From: Isoetes taiwanensis | Taxonomy: Eukaryota; Streptophyta; Lycopodiopsida; Isoetales; Isoetaceae | Assembly: GCA_021234155.1 (NCBI GenBank) | Contig: JAJEKV010000125.1 | Location: 375,178-439,177, forward strand | DNA: 64,000 nucleotides | Reading direction: 5' to 3' | In this document: one piece after another, positions 31,660 through 44,799 of the stretch | How the letters are laid out: each line of letters begins with the position of its first letter | Position numbering within the stretch: the first letter of the stretch is position 1 | Made by a program: the position numbers and the translations under genes | The notes under the pieces: generated by a model | The model's input: the letters and a program-made list of their open reading frames with translations, nothing else | Database searches by the model: none | What the model was told of the DNA's origin: nothing

Positions 31660-34550
31660 CTGATCGGAACTTTGCCTTTTAAATTCCCCTTGCTTTGTCC
31701 TTGCTCAGATTAAGAACTAGCATGGCCTGGCGGGATTCATGAGTAATTGGATCAAACTTAACAGCCTGCCCTTTTTATTATGATGAATCCCAACAGTTTT
31801 TCCTTTTGTAACGAAAAACTCGGCTACTGAATCTGCGCCCATTCAAGTAAACCCTAGCCTTATCCTCTAAGGGTATTTTTTATCAAAGTTTTGCACACCA
31901 TCAAATTAACAGGGTAAATCATCTCCACATATGCTAAGCTACACCATTATACATCTTGTAACGATGGTTAGATAGATATAAACCATTCTGATTCATAACA
32001 TAAAATTGTCTCAAGTCTTACTTTAGATAATTCCACTTTAGACATGGGGCGACGGGCGATGGGCGACGGGCGATGGGTGATGTCAACATGTCAATAGGGA
32101 TAAAGCGATATCAGGTAAGTACATTCCTGGAGATTATAGATTGTAGATTAGATAAATACAGCAACTGTGTTCTCGGGTAAGAGGAAGGTTTTGATCGTCG
32201 GGATATGAATATGTTCTTGGATTAATGTCTCAAAACAATATGTGAAAACAAAAAAGGTAATAGGTCAAGCAGGGGGTACCACTATGATCCAAGATTAGAG
32301 ATTGAATCATAAGAGTAAGTCGTAAACTTCGCATGCCACGTAGAAAGCATGGGCTTAAAGGAACTCGAGATTAGGCATTGGTGATTTCAAATTCTGAGAA
32401 GATTAAAAAAGCGGGGTTGGGGGTATTTAAGTTATTTAATTTAATACAACATAATATTAATTAAAGTTGGTAGAGAACCGAATTTACATAATTATTCGAA
32501 TTACTAAAAGAATGGGAGACGTGGCAAATTGGGGGAGATTGTGAGAAAATATGAATCAAATTTAAAATGTAGGGAATTAACACCTACGATCGGTCCGACA
32601 TGCACCGTAATCATCACAAACATTAGACCTAGGGGAAGGGAAATAATGAATTATGGATTATGGATTAAGGGGAGGACATATGCAGTGTCGATTAAGGTAA
32701 CAGTAGTAGGCAGTGGCGGATACATGCATACGAAAATAAGAAGGACGAGGATAAGACAAGACCGGCAATTAAAGGCCGACGTGTAATAAAGAGGCGGAAT
32801 TTAGATAGATTTCGTAACTCTAAAAGATATAACAAGGAGAAGATGAAGAGTGAAGCTCCGCCTCAAGTTTTTCTTTATTCCTCGAGCTTCGGCTTTAGTG
32901 CCAATCGACCCAAACTCAAGCAGATTTTAGAATTAGAATGGATAAAGGGAAGAAGATCATCAGCGATGGCGACGGGCAATCTCACCGTGCCATGGAACCC
33001 AGACCTTGAAGATATAAACCCGTGGTGCATTTGTGAGCGGAATGCGTATGTTTACATAAAGGTAAAGCGTCATGCATAAGTTGTGGGCGTCCATTGCTTG
33101 TTTTGTGATCGTATTCACCATGCTTGTGATCGATGAGGGAGGCGAGGTTATAACCTTGGTTTTCTAGGAGTGCTTGAGTTCTAGCGGACAAGAACGTCTG
33201 ATCCGCGCCAAGACATGAGCAGTGATGCAATGCTTTAACGGGCTCCAAATGCATGCAAACAATACGAAGTCTTCCGGCTACAAAGCATAATCTTATGATA
33301 GCCCGACTCACGGCAAAGATGCGCATATTACATTTGTGAGAAAAATCCAGTGGATTTTATATGCCAGGCTTATATGCATAGAAATTTGGAAAAGGTCAAG
33401 AAGATAGGAGAGCCTTCGACAGAAAAGAGGCAGAAGAAGTGAATCCATGGAAGAAAGCAGCAAGGAAAAGACGGAGAGAAGGGAAGAGTGGAAGGGGTTT
33501 GAGGTGGATAGGATATAACCTTAAGTTTTTGTTTTCTTACTGTTTTGTTTTTCTTTTGAATCAATCCTCTTTAGCTTATGTTTCATAGGTGGTCTCTGTC
33601 AATTGCTAAGATGGGTAACCCGTAGCAGCCCTTGACTGAATCTAATTGTTTAACTGAAGTGGATGAAGTCTTGCAGAAGAGAAAAACTGTGTTTCTTGAG
33701 AAAATACCATGCTTGAAGCATGGCTGAATATGCCAATGTTATCTGAATATGTCAATGTTATCTTGTTTTGAGAATTTTGAATAGAAAATTGAAATGACGG
33801 ATGTTACTTGTAAAACAGCTTTATTGTGTAGCATAAATTGCCTGCTTTTAATGTGAATCGCTTCTGATCTAAAGTATTATACTCTATAATGAAAATGAAC
33901 AACTGGTTGTGGAACTGCGGATACCTTCATGCATTCATGTTATGACCATGCAACAAAACACTTCGGGTGACATATGATAACAGGAGGAAGAGTCTCAGGA
34001 GATACACTTTGACCGGTATCACCCGTGGACATATACAGGGTAAGTCGGTATGCTAGACAATAACAGGATACATTCAACAATAAAAGGAAGATGGTAGCAG
34101 GCAAATCAAAGGGAGATGGACCATATCACGGTAGAAACCGAATCTGAACGCAGAAAAGGGTGGCGAATATGTCGAAGTCGGGAAAAACACAGGACAAGGG
34201 GTGACAGGTAAGCAAATAGATAATAAAACGATGCCATGTTGGACGAACAAACGGACAGAAAAGACAGAAAAATTGGAGGAGAGTGGACGATATGCGGACG
34301 ACAAAACGACAAAATATCGAGGGAACACACTTCGTAAAGGTAAAACTGGACCATTGAAAGTGCAAAACAAAAAGGCTACAAGATCCTCGAGGAGTAAAAA
34401 GGTGGGCCGGGCAAGCTATGGGGAGAGAGAGGCTAAGCCTCGCCGTATTACCCACGGGATAGCGAGGGCTAGACCCACCAACCGGTAACCCGGACCACTA
34501 AAAACTTCGTTGACACCGAGGAGAGCAAAATATGACTTTTAGCGGGGGTA
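31660..34550. other. Unexplained stretch with one possible first exon
   Basis: A minisatellite of GGGCGACGGGCGAT units lies at 32046-32081. A + strand block at 32966-33061 reads MATGNLTVPWNPDLEDINPW and continues to a donor after AAG; it looks like a conserved first exon, but no later exon was found. The purine-rich + strand at 34060-34450 resembles degenerate LINE coding sequence without a clear motif. Confidence 0.3.
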
Positions 34551-34551
34551 T

Positions 34552-35093
34552 GAAGAATCCCATCGATCCGAGACATCGGATCGCCATTCTAGAATGGGAC
34601 GAGCATGCATGTTTTGCATGCATCGCGGCGCGCATGCCCGTTACAGTTGGGACTTCGCTATTTTAGGCGTGTTTCTGCCGACTTCTCATGGCGCTTCCTC
34701 TTCTCTCTCCAGCAGTACCTTATTCTCTTTGAATTGTTTCCGAGGCGGGGAGAGGGGGGCTTCTTCTGCTGGTTTGGCCAATTTGGCGTTTCTTTCATCT
34801 TTGCCGTTCTCGGCCTTTAGCCTTCATCCCGCGTGACCTTCGCCCTCGATCCTAGTTTGTTAAGGAAGTCCTTTGGTATTGGCGGGCGGTTTGTTGGTTT
34901 CGCGAGAGTCCCATTCTAGAATCCCATCGATCCGAGACATCGGATCGCCATTCTAGAATGGGGCGAGCATGCATGTTTGCATGCATCGCGGCATGCGAGA
35001 TGCCCGCTTGGGACTTACCGCTATTTTAAGTGTTTCTGCCCGACTTCTCGCCGGCGCTTCCTCTTCTCTCCAGCATACCTTATTCTCTTTGAA
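34552..35093 (+). repeat. Tandem duplication with CCCATTCTAGAATGGG palindromes
   Basis: About 180 bases starting GAATCCCATCGATCCGAGAC recur with a ~360-base period (34555 and 34918). Each contains ATTCTAGAAT and GCATGCATG-type palindromes. A third CCCATTCTAGAAT occurs near 35531. Confidence 0.8.
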
Positions 35094-35298
35094 CCCACCC
35101 CCCTTCTTTGTTATTATATTTTTGCTCGCAGCACGCCAGCGGCGTAATCAGCCCCTCCACTTTCGGGAGGTTTGGTTTTGTCTTGTTGTTTTGTTGGTGA
35201 TGTGCGTGCACAGTTAGCGGCGACATCTGTTTTCGACTTTTCCATTCGTGGGTTTTGGGAGCAATTTTTTATGCCTTACGTTTGTCCAAGCCCCTTTC

Positions 35299-35368
35299 GA
35301 AGGCTTATCACTAGGGTTTTTCCTCGAAAACCGAAAGGGCGGGTTTTTAATCCCGGTGATAAGCTTCG
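35299..35368. repeat. Hairpin between the tandem repeat and LINE A
   Basis: CGAAGGCTTATCACTAGGG pairs with CCCGGTGATAAGCTTCG, leaving a loop of about 34 bases. Confidence 0.75.
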
Positions 35369-35958
35369 GCAGGTACACTAGCCAGCCTCTATTAGCATTG
35401 TATTTTGTTGGGTCCAAATGATATAATTGATTTTCCCTTTATTTTTATGGGTAGTTAAGATGATGTGCGGCTACCCACTATCCACCATTGTAGAAAATCT
35501 GCTGAGATGAATGAGAAGCAAGTATGCGAGTCCCATTCTAGAATACCCCAATTGTCAGAAAATTGTCAAAAAGAAGAATGGGGCAAATTATGGACTGAGG
35601 GGTATAACCCCCGCCATAGGCCAAGATAGCGTGGGCTCGGCCCCAACCGGGTTCCCCGTGATCACCAAAATGACGTAAAATACTAAAATCTGAAATCGAA
35701 GTGCGTAAAGGACGGAATGTTGAGTCACATAAATACATAATTAATGGGTAGGCAACTACCGAACTAATCGGCTCAGAAAGGATCGCCTTCGGCCAACCGA
35801 CAAAGAAGAAATATGACAGTATCGGGAAGAGAGGATCGAATAATAATAAAAAGAGACGGGCGGAATAATTATGGACATTTTGAAATTCAAATTATTATGT
35901 AAAGAATTGTATAGCTAGCAGCGCATGTATTTTACATTCAAATATCAATAAAAGATAC

Positions 35959-36405
35959 ATGGTATTGAATGTCCAATTGCAAAACAAACAAGACATATTT
36001 CTGATAATTGCATATTATCCGCCAAACAGCGACAAGCTAGAGTTGTTGGACCTAGGGAAAAGTATGATGAAATGGAAAGAACAGGGGCCAATAATACTAG
36101 TAGGGGATTTAAATGCCAGAACCAGACAAGAACAGGCACAAAGCACGAACATTGATGAAAAGGATGGTCAGATAATATACACAGCAAGAACACAGGAATG
36201 GCAGAGAGATACGGAGGATAAGGCAGAGGTCAACGCTAAAGGCGAATTGCTGCTGGAAGTCTGCACGGCAACAGGGGTAATCATAGCTAATGGAGTGAAA
36301 AAATGGAGGGGATCAGGGAGCTTTACGAGTCAGAATGCACATGGTAAGAGCATAGTAGATTATGTAATTTTGAACGATCAAGCAGTAGAAAGTGCATCCC
36401 CTTAT
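35959..36405 (+). pseudogene. LINE A endonuclease domain (exonuclease/endonuclease/phosphatase fold)
   Basis: Contains FLIIAYYPPNSDKLELLDLG, then ILVGDLNARTRQEQ with the conserved GD-x-N, and IVDYVILND near the end, followed by SDH. The usual N-terminal motif is missing or lies in the unread region before 35950. The domain nicks target DNA to prime reverse transcription. Confidence 0.8.
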
Positions 36406-37790
36406 TTTTTGTGGCCATCATACTCAGATCATCAGCGTATAGCATAATCGGTACCTTCGTGTCTCCTAACGTAGGGGCGTACTCTTTCCTTTGATGTTCT
36501 GCTATGTAGCCCTGCAAAGCATCTATGTATATTCCAAATAGAGTTGGGGATAGCGGGCAACCCTGTTTGACGCCTGTGTCACAGTTTATTGGCTGTCCTT
36601 CTTGCTCTATCTTGGCATATACCCTATGGTATAGTCTTGCAATTGATCCTACCATGTTTCTTGGGGCTTGCATGTCCATCAACCGTTGCAATAGCTTCTC
36701 CCTCGGGACTGTGTTGAATGCTTTCCTGAAATCTACAAAGCAGCAGATGATCTTTCTTCCCTGTGCTTTGTTCTGTTCTATTAATATCCGAAGGGTTACT
36801 AGATGGTCGGTGGTTGAGTGTTCCGGCCTGAATCCTGCTTGTCCTTGTGCTCTCATATTTCCTTTTTTCTGCCCATTTCTTTAATTTGTTGTCCAGTGCC
36901 TTTCCGAACCATTTTGCGAAAATGGAACTCGCCATTATTGTTCTATAGTTTCCTGGATCTTGCCTGCTTCTTGCCTTATGCAGAGGTATGACTCTATTGT
37001 ATGTCCACCTGTCTGGAAGCCCTGTATGTATGATGCCGTTGAAAATGTCTGTGACCTATCTGTCAATTTCTGTCTCGGCACATTTCAGTAATTCCACGGT
37101 CAGACCGTATAGATCCGGGGCTTTGTGGTTAGCCATCCTGTTTAGGGCTACCATTACCTCTTGCATGTTGAAGCATGGTTTGTCCGAATCCTGCAACATT
37201 GGTATTGATACAGGGGGTGCCCCTGTCTTATACAATTTCTCCAGGTATTTCTCCCATCCTGCTGTTCCAATACCATCCTGCTCATTTCCTGTTTTCATAT
37301 TATCCCCTCCCTTCCTTTTGAATCCCCTCCAAAATCTTCGGGGCTATTTCTTCAACAATTTTGCCATATCCCATTGATGTTGCAGCAAGTTATTATTCCG
37401 TTTGATCTTCAGTAGTCTTATGTATGCTGCTTTTTCTGTCTGGTATGTCTCCTTCCCTATGTGCTCTTTGGTTTTTCTTTTTTGCTCTCTGCACTCGTCA
37501 TCGTACCATACTGATGCTTTGAAGGCCATGTTCTTTCTGGTTCTGTTCTTTTTTCCAAACACCTCTGTTGCTACTCTCATCATGATGTCATTGAGTGTAT
37601 TACCATTGTCATTCGCATTGTGTTTTCCCCATTCCCATTTTCCCATTTCCTCCCTGACTGTTTGTATGAATGTATCTGTGTATTTTTCTTGAAATTGGAT
37701 CCTCACCCTCGCTTTCTTTCCCGCTTTTTCCCCGTTATTTATTGATCCGCGGTCGCCCCTTTGTGTGTTAATTTGATCGGGTCTATGACT
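36395..37790 (-). pseudogene. LINE A reverse transcriptase, inverted segment
   Basis: Minus strand in order: linker (IQFQEKYTDTFIQTVREEMG, 37706 onward), then ALNRMANHKAPDLYGLTVEL (37150), then the RT core 36856-36400 with AGFRPEHSTTDHLVTLRILI, FVDFRKAFNTVPREKL (motif A), GVKQGCPLSPTLFGIYIDAL (motif B) and LYADDLSMMA (motif C). The catalytic residues are intact, but frameshifts near 36870-37060 and 37300 break the ORF. The segment is reversed relative to both flanks. Confidence 0.87.
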
Positions 37791-37814
37791 TTCCCTTTTT
37801 CCGGTCGGCGGGAT

Positions 37815-38951
37815 CTGAAAGCATTAGTCCGCTAAAAAATTCTAGAACAATTTCGCGGAAGAAACCGGGCCGGTAGAATCTAGCAAAACTAAGATAGTCA
37901 TCTTTGGCCATAAGAACAGGCATAGACCCTTCAGATATAAGGAAAAGAAATAGAGGAAGCAACGGAATCTGGATATATCTAGGGTACGACGCCGCATGGC
38001 ACGGAAGTGGGCCAAAGGTGCGCACACCGTGTTCGGTCGGCTATATGGAGTTATTTCAATATGAAGAATTTCCGCGCAATGCCGGAATAATTGTTGGGAC
38101 ATCAAATGTTACTTATTCAGTGCAGTAGTAGCCACTACTCAATTATATGGGGCAGAAGCTTGGGGGCCAGGTCTAACAGACAGAAAATGGGAAAAACAGG
38201 AAGGAATCCTTAGGCAGTGGCACAGACAAGAATTTAAAGTAAGGACAAATACGCCACTGACAATCATGGTTCTCGAAACAGGGCAAAAACCAATGGAGGT
38301 GAGAGCATGGGAGAGAACATAAGGTACCTGATTAGGGACAATGCAGGAGACCTTCAGGGGAAATTGTCTAGTATCGCAATCACCGAGTCAGCAAAATCAT
38401 ACATCCTCATAAGCAGCGGATGGTTTAAAGATGTGGCAAATTGGACCAGAGAGATGGGATTAAACCTGAGCGACCTAATAAATGAAGGGCAGTGGAATGA
38501 GGAGTGGGCAGACAGAGCCACAAGAGCATGGCTGCAAAAACACACAGGATCCAAGACAACCTGGCTCATGACAGTTTTCAACCCAGATCAGCAAGTAAAA
38601 CACCAGATGTATCGGGATAACATACTGGGAAAGACCAGAAGAGATATCTTGGCTAGATTCAGGATGGGGAGTCATGATCTGAGAATCGAAAAAGACAGGT
38701 GGAGAGGAATAGACAAGGAGGATCGGATATGCAGAATCTGTGACAATGAGAGAGTAGAGGATGAGAACCACATGATTAATGATTGCCCGATATACGGAGA
38801 CATCAGAGACAGATACAGAAATATAAGATGGAGGGAACCGGTATATATTCTGATGACAATAACAGAATCACTTCGAGATTTGGCAGACGCGATCCAGGGA
38901 ATGATGACCAGACACAGAGAAGTACACAATGAAAGAGGGTTTGTAATATGA
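37815..38951 (+). pseudogene. LINE A post-RT region and CCHC-like C-terminus
   Basis: Begins with ESSKTKIVIFGHKNRHRP, the segment that follows YADD in such RTs, and continues to GAEAWGPGLTDRKWEKQEG in two frames. The 214-codon frame 38307-38951 is open to the natural stop and contains ICRICDNERVEDENHMINDC, a C-x2-C-x8-H-x4-C knuckle-like motif also seen in LINE B. Damage is limited to about two frameshifts. Confidence 0.85.
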
Positions 38952-39185
38952 TCCGCACAAAAGCAGATCATAAATCCCATACAAATTGTTCAGTTAAAAG
39001 CTGATTGATAACGACGCATCACTGCACGGCCACGAAGCCGAAGTAAAGTGGGATGCTGGTAATAATAGAAAAAAGTCAGCCGTCAGAAAAGGCTACATCA
39101 TAGCAGCGTGATGTGCTAGTAGCGCCCTTTTAGGGAGCTCGCCCATGCTACACAAGTCCAGGGGCCTCACGGCACAAGGGACATT

Positions 39186-39215
39186 AATGTATATTCTATT
39201 CTATTCTATTCTATA
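39186..39215 (+). repeat. Pentanucleotide (TATTC)n tail of LINE A copy 2
   Basis: About four to five TATTC-type units end the element, right after the 3' UTR phrase shared with copy 1. Confidence 0.8.
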
Positions 39216-40368
<1,153 letters not shown>

Positions 40369-40378
40369 TCGAGATCAT

Positions 40379-41060
40379 GGCTCGGATACCATTGTGACGC
40401 TTCCTGGATCTATGTGAAATTTAGATCATCCACATGAATCAGAACACCGAATTCGTAAAAAAACTGCAAATTTGATTTTTACCCCAGTCCTCAGTCCTCA
40501 GAATCAAATCTTCGGCCTCGGTTTCTGTTCGTCCATTTCTGTTCACAAAAACATTGATCTGCAAAGCCAAATACACCCTTGCTTGCCGATTCCTTTGAAG
40601 TAAATTGAATCCGGTTCGGCAAAGGCAGGGCCGTTATTGATTTGTTCGAGGCGTGTACCTCACTAGAGCAGGCCTCCGAATTAGACCCTGATTTGGATTG
40701 AATGCAAAAGGTCTAATTCTGCAGCGATTCCTTTGAAGCAAATTGAATCCGGTCCTTTTAGCAAATTGAATCAGCTAATAGAGGTTTTCGTGCTTCTGTG
40801 GCTATGGAAACGCCAAAAGCCCCAAATAGAAAATTCATCTACGAAATTAGGAAGGAAGATAGGAGAAGGGGCAATCCAATCTCGCCTTGATGTTAAATTC
40901 TTGCATTTATGTAGAGTGGATCTCGTAGATAAAACAATTCTAATCTATGTGGAAACCTCCCCAATTCCACATCGGAAAATTGGGGAGGTTTCCAAGCTTC
41001 GGAAAATTCGGGCAAGCCCAAATATTTATATGTGGCACATGAACCAAAGTAGGATTGACT
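40379..41060 (-). mobile_element. LTR remnant with primer-binding site
   Basis: On the minus strand ...GCGTCACA is followed by ATGGTATCCGAGCC (40379-40392), the LTR end plus a tRNA-iMet-type primer site. The sequence to the right would be the LTR. It contains a TATAAATA box near 41030 on the same strand and the CCACATCGGAAAA word frequent in plant LTRs. The outer LTR boundary, second LTR and interior were not found, so this is a remnant. A repeated CGATTCCTTTGAAG...AAATTGAATCCGGT occurs at 40590 and 40727. Confidence 0.45.
40951..40993. repeat. Perfect 16-bp hairpin
   Basis: GGAAACCTCCCCAATT and AATTGGGGAGGTTTCC around an 11-base loop. It lies in the presumed LTR. Confidence 0.85.
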
Positions 41061-41529
41061 TGCTCCTTGTAATTTAACCATTTCCAAGGTACTAGCATCT
41101 CAATGTTTACTCAAGAAGTATTGCCTAAGTGAACAAAATATGTGCCAACATTTATTTACACACATAGCTGTCCGTGCATAGTCCATCTGGGGAGCCATCC
41201 ATGATGTTTCTCTTTCTTTGAACAATGTTGACACATGGCAATGGCATATGCAAGGCATATGTCACTCGAGCATTGTAACCACATGAATAAAACAAGTCCG
41301 CCTATTTTCAATCACATCAAATCACCTATGCCTCAAAAGAAATGGCAACCAAACATGTAATGCATCCCTCGCCATGCCTCCACACACAAATACACATGAC
41401 CACTCACCCCATCACAATGAAACGAAAACATAAAAGCATTCCAAGGCACCCAAGGGGCACTAAAGAGCAACCCTCCATGCGCAGCATCGTGTTTAGTGTA
41501 AGAATCTAACATTTGTTCTTAATTTCTTG

Positions 41530-41720
41530 TTTACAATGGCCAACTTATCATAACCATGTGTGCCATTTCTTGTTTACGGTGAGTGGTGTCTTATTCAACT
41601 TATCATAATCATGTCTTATTCAACTTATCATAATCATGTGTGCCATGTATATGTCATTTCTTGTTTACAATGTTGTCTTATTCAACTTATCATAATCATG
41701 CGTGCCACTTGTATTTATTT
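41530..41720 (+). repeat. Minisatellite around TTCAACTTATCATAATCATG
   Basis: The 20-base word occurs at least three times exactly (near 41596, 41620 and 41682) with TTTCTTGTTTAC spacers. Confidence 0.85.
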
Positions 41721-41846
41721 ATATGGCACACATTGCCTTGTTTGCTACCATCGATGGCACACTTGACCAATAAATGAATACAACGAGTCTGAAGTTTTAA
41801 AATGTGGGAGATATGGACAGGTGCAAGTCCCACCAACCGTGCCTTC

Positions 41847-41871
41847 AAAAAAAAAAAAAAAAAAAAAAAAA
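41847..41871 (+). repeat. Poly-A run (25 A)
   Basis: Uninterrupted A tract. It could be the tail of a retroposed sequence, but no source gene upstream is recognisable. Confidence 0.9.
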
Positions 41872-42990
41872 CCCGGCCTAACCTAATGTCCTAGGTCAGC
41901 ATCAGCTTCAGTCAATCCATCCACTGTCTTATCAATCCAAAAATTTGAACGCATTCAAACTTGGTACTCATGTTCCATTAGTCTGTTATCCAATGTAAAA
42001 TCTGAGACAAGAATATCTTAGTAACCATGTAAACTTAGTCATTAAGACACCTTATTTTTCCTGCTAGTTATACAGTCTTGAACGGAGTCTATGAAGACAC
42101 GAATAGAGCCAAGATGCAAATACTTGTGCCACACAGACAGTAGCCAGTATTATATTGACGTTAAGAATTCACGATAATATTATTTCTATATGATTCAATC
42201 ACTATTATCATTTGCCTAAGGCCCATAGTTATCTAGTAACCACAATGAGACATCTGGACTCAGAAATAGATGGTTTAACCATTAAGAAATCTGTATGTGA
42301 AAACTTAGGCCACATGCCATCAATGTAGCAAACAATATGTAAACCTGTCAGTATTCATGCTGAAGTAAAGACCATTGATTATAGTATGAACACTATTGGC
42401 ACGGTATTTTCATGATCTAATGAGCATGTTCATTTTTCAAAAAACCTTGTAATATAAAAGGAAAAAGCAAGAATCACTTCTGCTATTTTCTCTGAATAGC
42501 AATTAAAAAGTAGTAGCATATTAATCCCAGTAGTAACAACATGTCAGTTTATTTAAGAAATAAAATCAAGGCATTTATTAATGTGTTTCTCTTAAGAAAA
42601 TCTGTCATTTACATGTATTCATGAAAATAAAGACATTAAGCAAATGAAAATTGTTTCCGCTTTATTATTGCAGTAAATAGGATTGTAACAGAAATTTCCA
42701 TTTAGAATCAATCATTTGAACGTGTTCAAAATGAGGTCACAAACTAGAAAATAAAAAGTAGTTACAACCTGTTTTTGTCTTTGACACTTTGAAAAACAGA
42801 GCGACTTGCAAAGCTGGCCATATATTTGCATCATGTGATCATAGAAGCACAGCCATATAAGCTGATGTGTTTCTTCCAATTCCGCCTCCAGATTACTCCT
42901 AGCTTTAATACAAACAGGAACAAAGAAATCACAAGGGCAGGAGAGGTTCGGTACCTGCAGCCAAACAACATGACATTAGCAATAATCTTG
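41872..42990. other. Intergenic stretch, no gene seen
   Basis: AT-rich with no open frame of note and no recognised repeat. It may be part of a long non-coding transcript that includes the following hairpin. Confidence 0.35.
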
Positions 42991-42994
42991 GTAA

Positions 42995-43070
42995 TGCATG
43001 AAGGGCCAAAAGGTACAATGAAGCCTCTCGGTTAATCACCGTTCAGCCATTGTAACCCTTTGCCCTGCAT
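42995..43070 (-). ncRNA. Candidate microRNA-precursor-like hairpin, copy 1
   Basis: GCATGAAGGGCCAAAAGGTACAATG-like and CATTGTAACCCTTTGCCCTGC arms pair with a small asymmetric bulge around a loop of about 25 bases. On the minus strand the conserved word TGTACCTTTTGGCCCTT sits on the 3' arm. About 40 bases beyond, TTGGCTGCAG is followed by GTAC, a possible splice donor. The same arrangement recurs at 44.8 kb. The similarity of the arm end TTTGCCCTG to miR399 is weak and may be chance. Strand is inferred from the donor. Confidence 0.35.
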
Positions 43071-43074
43071 ATAC

Positions 43075-44795
43075 AAAACAGGGGTATTCATAGAGGGGTG
43101 TATTTCTAGAAAAATAAGCACAGATGCATATATTTTTGAGCCTTATTAGGCATAGATACTAATTGTGAGAAACCCTTGTAAATTCTACCTGTAGTCCATG
43201 CAAATAGACAGGAGCCATTCTTTCATACTATAAAGCAGGGGATAAAAGTAAATGGCGCCAACTTGAGACCTGAAATTTAGTCTATACAAGTAAAACTAAC
43301 TGAAATACCTTATTGTTGTCTTTGATCAGAGTTATACTCATGATCATGTTGCTTTTCAGGAATGGAAAGCTCAGCAGCTGCCTCAATTCGATTCGAACAG
43401 CATTTGTAAGTGTTGGCTCTGCCAATTTCTTGATGCCAGATGTGCTTTTGCCATAGTAGAGACATTGTTTTGCATCTACTCTATTAGTTCAGAGTTGGCC
43501 ATGCAAAATATAAACTTAGCTTGCAAGCATTTTTCTACCAGAGCTTCTTCGTCTGAGTAGGAATAAAAGGGCTTTTTCTGAATCCGTCCAAAGCGGTTTT
43601 AAACTGAGAACCCTAAATTTACAAATGAAACCCTAATCAAGAAAGGAAGATTCGTGGCTGCACTCTTGCATGCTTAAGCAGATATCTCTGGGCAAGAAAA
43701 TCTAAATCATGAAGAAAAGATATTGGTACAGTACCGGATTTGTGGGAATATGGCATGGCGCCAGCTAAATGTGTAGATCTGCACATAGCCTGTCTCGTAC
43801 AACTTGTAAAAGATCTACCATGCAGTAGAGGTAGCAGAATCCGTCCTGTAGATCTCAAAGCAGACTAGGAAGAAAAATCGTGGATAAACCCTAAAAGCAA
43901 TTTTCGTTTGGGGAAACGATGGGAAATGTCATTTTCGGTTATGGTAAAGGTTTCTGACAAAATGAAACCCATTTTCTAGCCACAACTTTTGGGTCAAAGG
44001 TCAAATCACTAGTGCCATGTTTGAATGTATCTTCAGCTTGCCAGCATATAGGATAAAGAATGAGATGGTTTAAATTCTACATTGGGGTATACCGAGCAGA
44101 TAAAAACGACCATGGGGTGTACCAAGTTGTCAAATCAAATTAAATCTCATGATCCAAGTTCACTCTGTCTGGTCTATGGTCATGTTCGTGTAGTACCAAA
44201 TAACAAATATGTATCTAGGTAACATAATGTTCATAAAAAAAAAAACCAGTCTGAACTAGTATACACTAGACTAGCATCTACCTCGGTCAATCCCTTGGTA
44301 GTATTATCATCCTACTATCTAAACTGAACAAGTACCTCTTTTTCCAAAGCCTAAATAATTTGAAGATCATTGATTACTGACTACAACTTAAAGCATATGC
44401 ATTATGAGACTGAAATTCTTTTCCATATATTTAGTAAGACTGAGCCAAAAAGAAGAATTACCTCTTTTAGACCTTTATGAATGTATCACATCATATCTTG
44501 AATCATGTCCTATCTTTAAGGATGAAAATAGATCTTTCAATCCTAAATACCTTCTATCATATTTCATGTTTGAAATTCATAAGTACAAAAGCATTCTAGA
44601 AATAAATAACCAGTTTTGGATTCTGTTTTTGTCATTAAGATGATCTGCTGACATCAAGCTTGTTTCTCAGCTGCAGCTATATTCTCTTCCAAATCTCCAT
44701 CATTCTTGAAGCCTAGTCCAACTACAAAAGCAAAGGGAACAATGGGAAGAAAATCCCGTACCTGCAGCCAATCAGTACCCTGTTAGCGTGAAAAC
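43075..44795. other. Stretch between the two hairpins, no coding gene seen
   Basis: Only short chance frames. If the two hairpins belong to one minus-strand transcript, this could be intron, but no matching acceptor was singled out. Confidence 0.35.
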
Positions 44796-44799
44796 GATA

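Larger units (their letters stand above)
35900..39215 (+). mobile_element. LINE family A copy 2, with an internal inversion
   Basis: Three blocks in element order: endonuclease (+) 35959-36400, linker plus RT (-) 36400-37790, post-RT region and 3' UTR (+) 37815-39215. The inverted block ends at the YADD motif and the + sequence resumes just after it (KTKIVIFG), so together the blocks cover a single element with its middle reversed. The 3' UTR is shared with copy 1 and ends in TATTC repeats. The 5' limit is uncertain. Confidence 0.85.

Noticed and set aside
36988-37377. Open frames on the + strand across 36.5-37.7 kb
   Set aside because: They are antisense shadows of the inverted LINE reverse transcriptase.
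36395-37790. An independent LINE inserted in reverse at 36.4 kb
   Set aside because: The minus block lacks any 3' UTR or tail, and its ends abut exactly the missing parts of the flanking + element, so an internal inversion fits better.
42995-43070. Assignment of the hairpin to miR399 or miR408
   Set aside because: Only 8-9 bases at one arm end resemble these families; the rest of the mature sequence does not fit.
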